5,555 bases of DNA from Bacteroidota bacterium (GTDB lineage Bacteria; Bacteroidota; Bacteroidia; Bacteroidales; JAADJA01). Each line of letters begins with the position of its first letter. Positions within the stretch are counted from its first letter, which is position 1. The notes under the pieces are model-generated. The model saw only the letters and a list, made by a program, of their open reading frames with translations, was not told the DNA's origin and made no database searches. The position numbers and the translations under genes were made by a program. Below are positions 4,928 through 5,555 of this stretch, piece after piece. The stretch covers positions 1 through 5,555 of the forward strand of contig JAJRTT010000536.1 of assembly GCA_024278155.1 (NCBI GenBank), given 5' to 3'.

Positions 4928-5555
4928 TTAATCGTAAAACATCCATGACAAACCGAACCTATAACCATGATCCTGCATAGGATAAGATGGGACAGTATAA
5001 TACCTGTAGTCTTTTGCAAGGGAACCCAAATTTTGATATTTGATAAATAAACGTGCTCGTTTAATTTGAAGGGTCAAAAAGACATCGGCATAAACATAGT
5101 CCCCCACCTTCTTTTTGTTTTGGATGTAAAAACTTCGAGTGGCAGGCATATAGGCATCTGCATAATAGCTTGTATTATAGCGCATATCAAATCCTGTCTG
5201 TAAAATAGCAGCTTTTTTAAACAAATCCTTTGTATAATAAACCGATAAGTCCCCAATGAAATCAGGTAGGCGCAAAATACCATCCCTCGAAACTTTTTGA
5301 TAAACTCCCTGCACATCAAAACTCCAACTTTTCACAATGAATAATTTTCGGGCATACACCCGCAGGACATCCTGCCCTTTATTAATCTGGGTTGGGATAC
5401 CAAGCGTATCCATATACATGAATTCAGATATGTTCGTTCCTTCAACGCCAACTGTGAATTTTCGATACTTATACTCGGCCGTATTGATAAAATACAATTG
5501 CTGATCAAAATTATTATCCCAAGCAAAATGGTTCGAGCTATAATTTTGATAAAAC
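4928..5555 (-). CDS. putative outer-membrane porin, C-terminal 208 residues (partial)
   Basis: The frame is open from the right edge (first complete codon 5554-5552) to TAA at 4930-4928, so the true start lies outside the window. TTG codons inside it, for example at 5497, are not expected to be starts. The visible sequence is a run of amphipathic, aromatic-rich beta-strands alternating with polar turns, for example KYRKFTVGVEGTNISEF, SFDVQGVYQKVS, FIGDLSVYYTKDLF, ILQTGFDMRYNTSYYADAY and YADVFLTLQIKRARLFIKYQN. It ends YPMQDHGYRFGLSWMFYD. The 'KRAR.F.KY.N' strand and the 'YPM.....+FG+SW.F.D' ending are characteristic of the Bacteroidota 'putative porin' family (Pfam PF14121, usually well over 500 residues), a beta-barrel in the outer membrane. 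Transported solute unknown. The gene converges on the secreted-protein gene with 18 bp between stops and no terminator between them. Confidence 0.85.
   Translation of the reverse strand, partial: FYQNYSSNHFAWDNNFDQQLYFINTAEYKYRKFTVGVEGTNISEFMYMDTLGIPTQINKGQDVLRVYARKLFIVKSWSFDVQGVYQKVSRDGILRLPDFIGDLSVYYTKDLFKKAAILQTGFDMRYNTSYYADAYMPATRSFYIQNKKKVGDYVYADVFLTLQIKRARLFIKYQNLGSLAKDYRYYTVPSYPMQDHGYRFGLSWMFYD

Noticed and set aside
4928..5497. Porin reading frame as a complete 189-residue protein starting at TTG 5497
   Set aside because: The frame stays open to the right edge with 19 further porin-like residues and no stop. Family members are much longer, so it is a partial gene whose start is outside the window.
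1..5555. Search by eye for CRISPR repeats, tRNA or rRNA genes, insertion-sequence ends and phage or toxin-antitoxin genes
   Set aside because: No regularly spaced repeats, cloverleaf-like segments, terminal inverted repeats with transposase, or matching protein motifs were found.

Overview
The window looks like chromosomal DNA from a member of the Bacteroidota. The evidence is: the start of a Bacteroidota-style M16 peptidase; the C-terminal end of a Bacteroidota putative outer-membrane porin; a secreted protein with the C-terminal module common in this phylum; A-rich leaders mostly lacking a Shine-Dalgarno sequence; and promoter-like elements of the TTTG / TAnnTTTG type. I cannot name a species.

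Layout. At the left edge the first 34 codons of an M16 (pitrilysin/insulinase-like) peptidase run leftwards out of the window (1-104, minus). A 258-bp AT-rich divergent intergenic region follows, then glyA (363-1643, plus), complete and with all its signature motifs. Next come a tandem AT-rich repeat and a perfect 11-bp-stem hairpin, then a small ModE-type winged-helix regulator without molybdate-binding domains (1717-2100, plus). A 116-bp gap leads to a membrane-anchored protein that probably starts at TTG (2217-3287, plus). It looks like a DUF218 (ElyC/SanA/YdcF) fold with a calcium-dependent carbohydrate-binding-module-like domain inserted. Behind its own good promoter candidate is a 514-residue secreted protein (3365-4909, plus) that ends in two dockerin-like EF-hand loops. 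Converging on it with an 18-bp gap is the C-terminal part of a putative porin (4928 to the right edge, minus).

How the genes relate. The left half is housekeeping: one-carbon/serine-glycine metabolism and a protease. The right half is envelope biology: a membrane-anchored DUF218 protein with a probable sugar-binding insert, a secreted calcium-loop protein and an outer-membrane barrel. These right-hand genes have separate promoters or opposite strands, so adjacency alone does not make them a system. I see no CRISPR array, tRNA, rRNA, insertion sequence, phage gene or clear defence system. The most unusual items are the DUF218 protein with the inserted sugar-binding-like domain, and the repeat-plus-hairpin element in front of the ModE-like gene.
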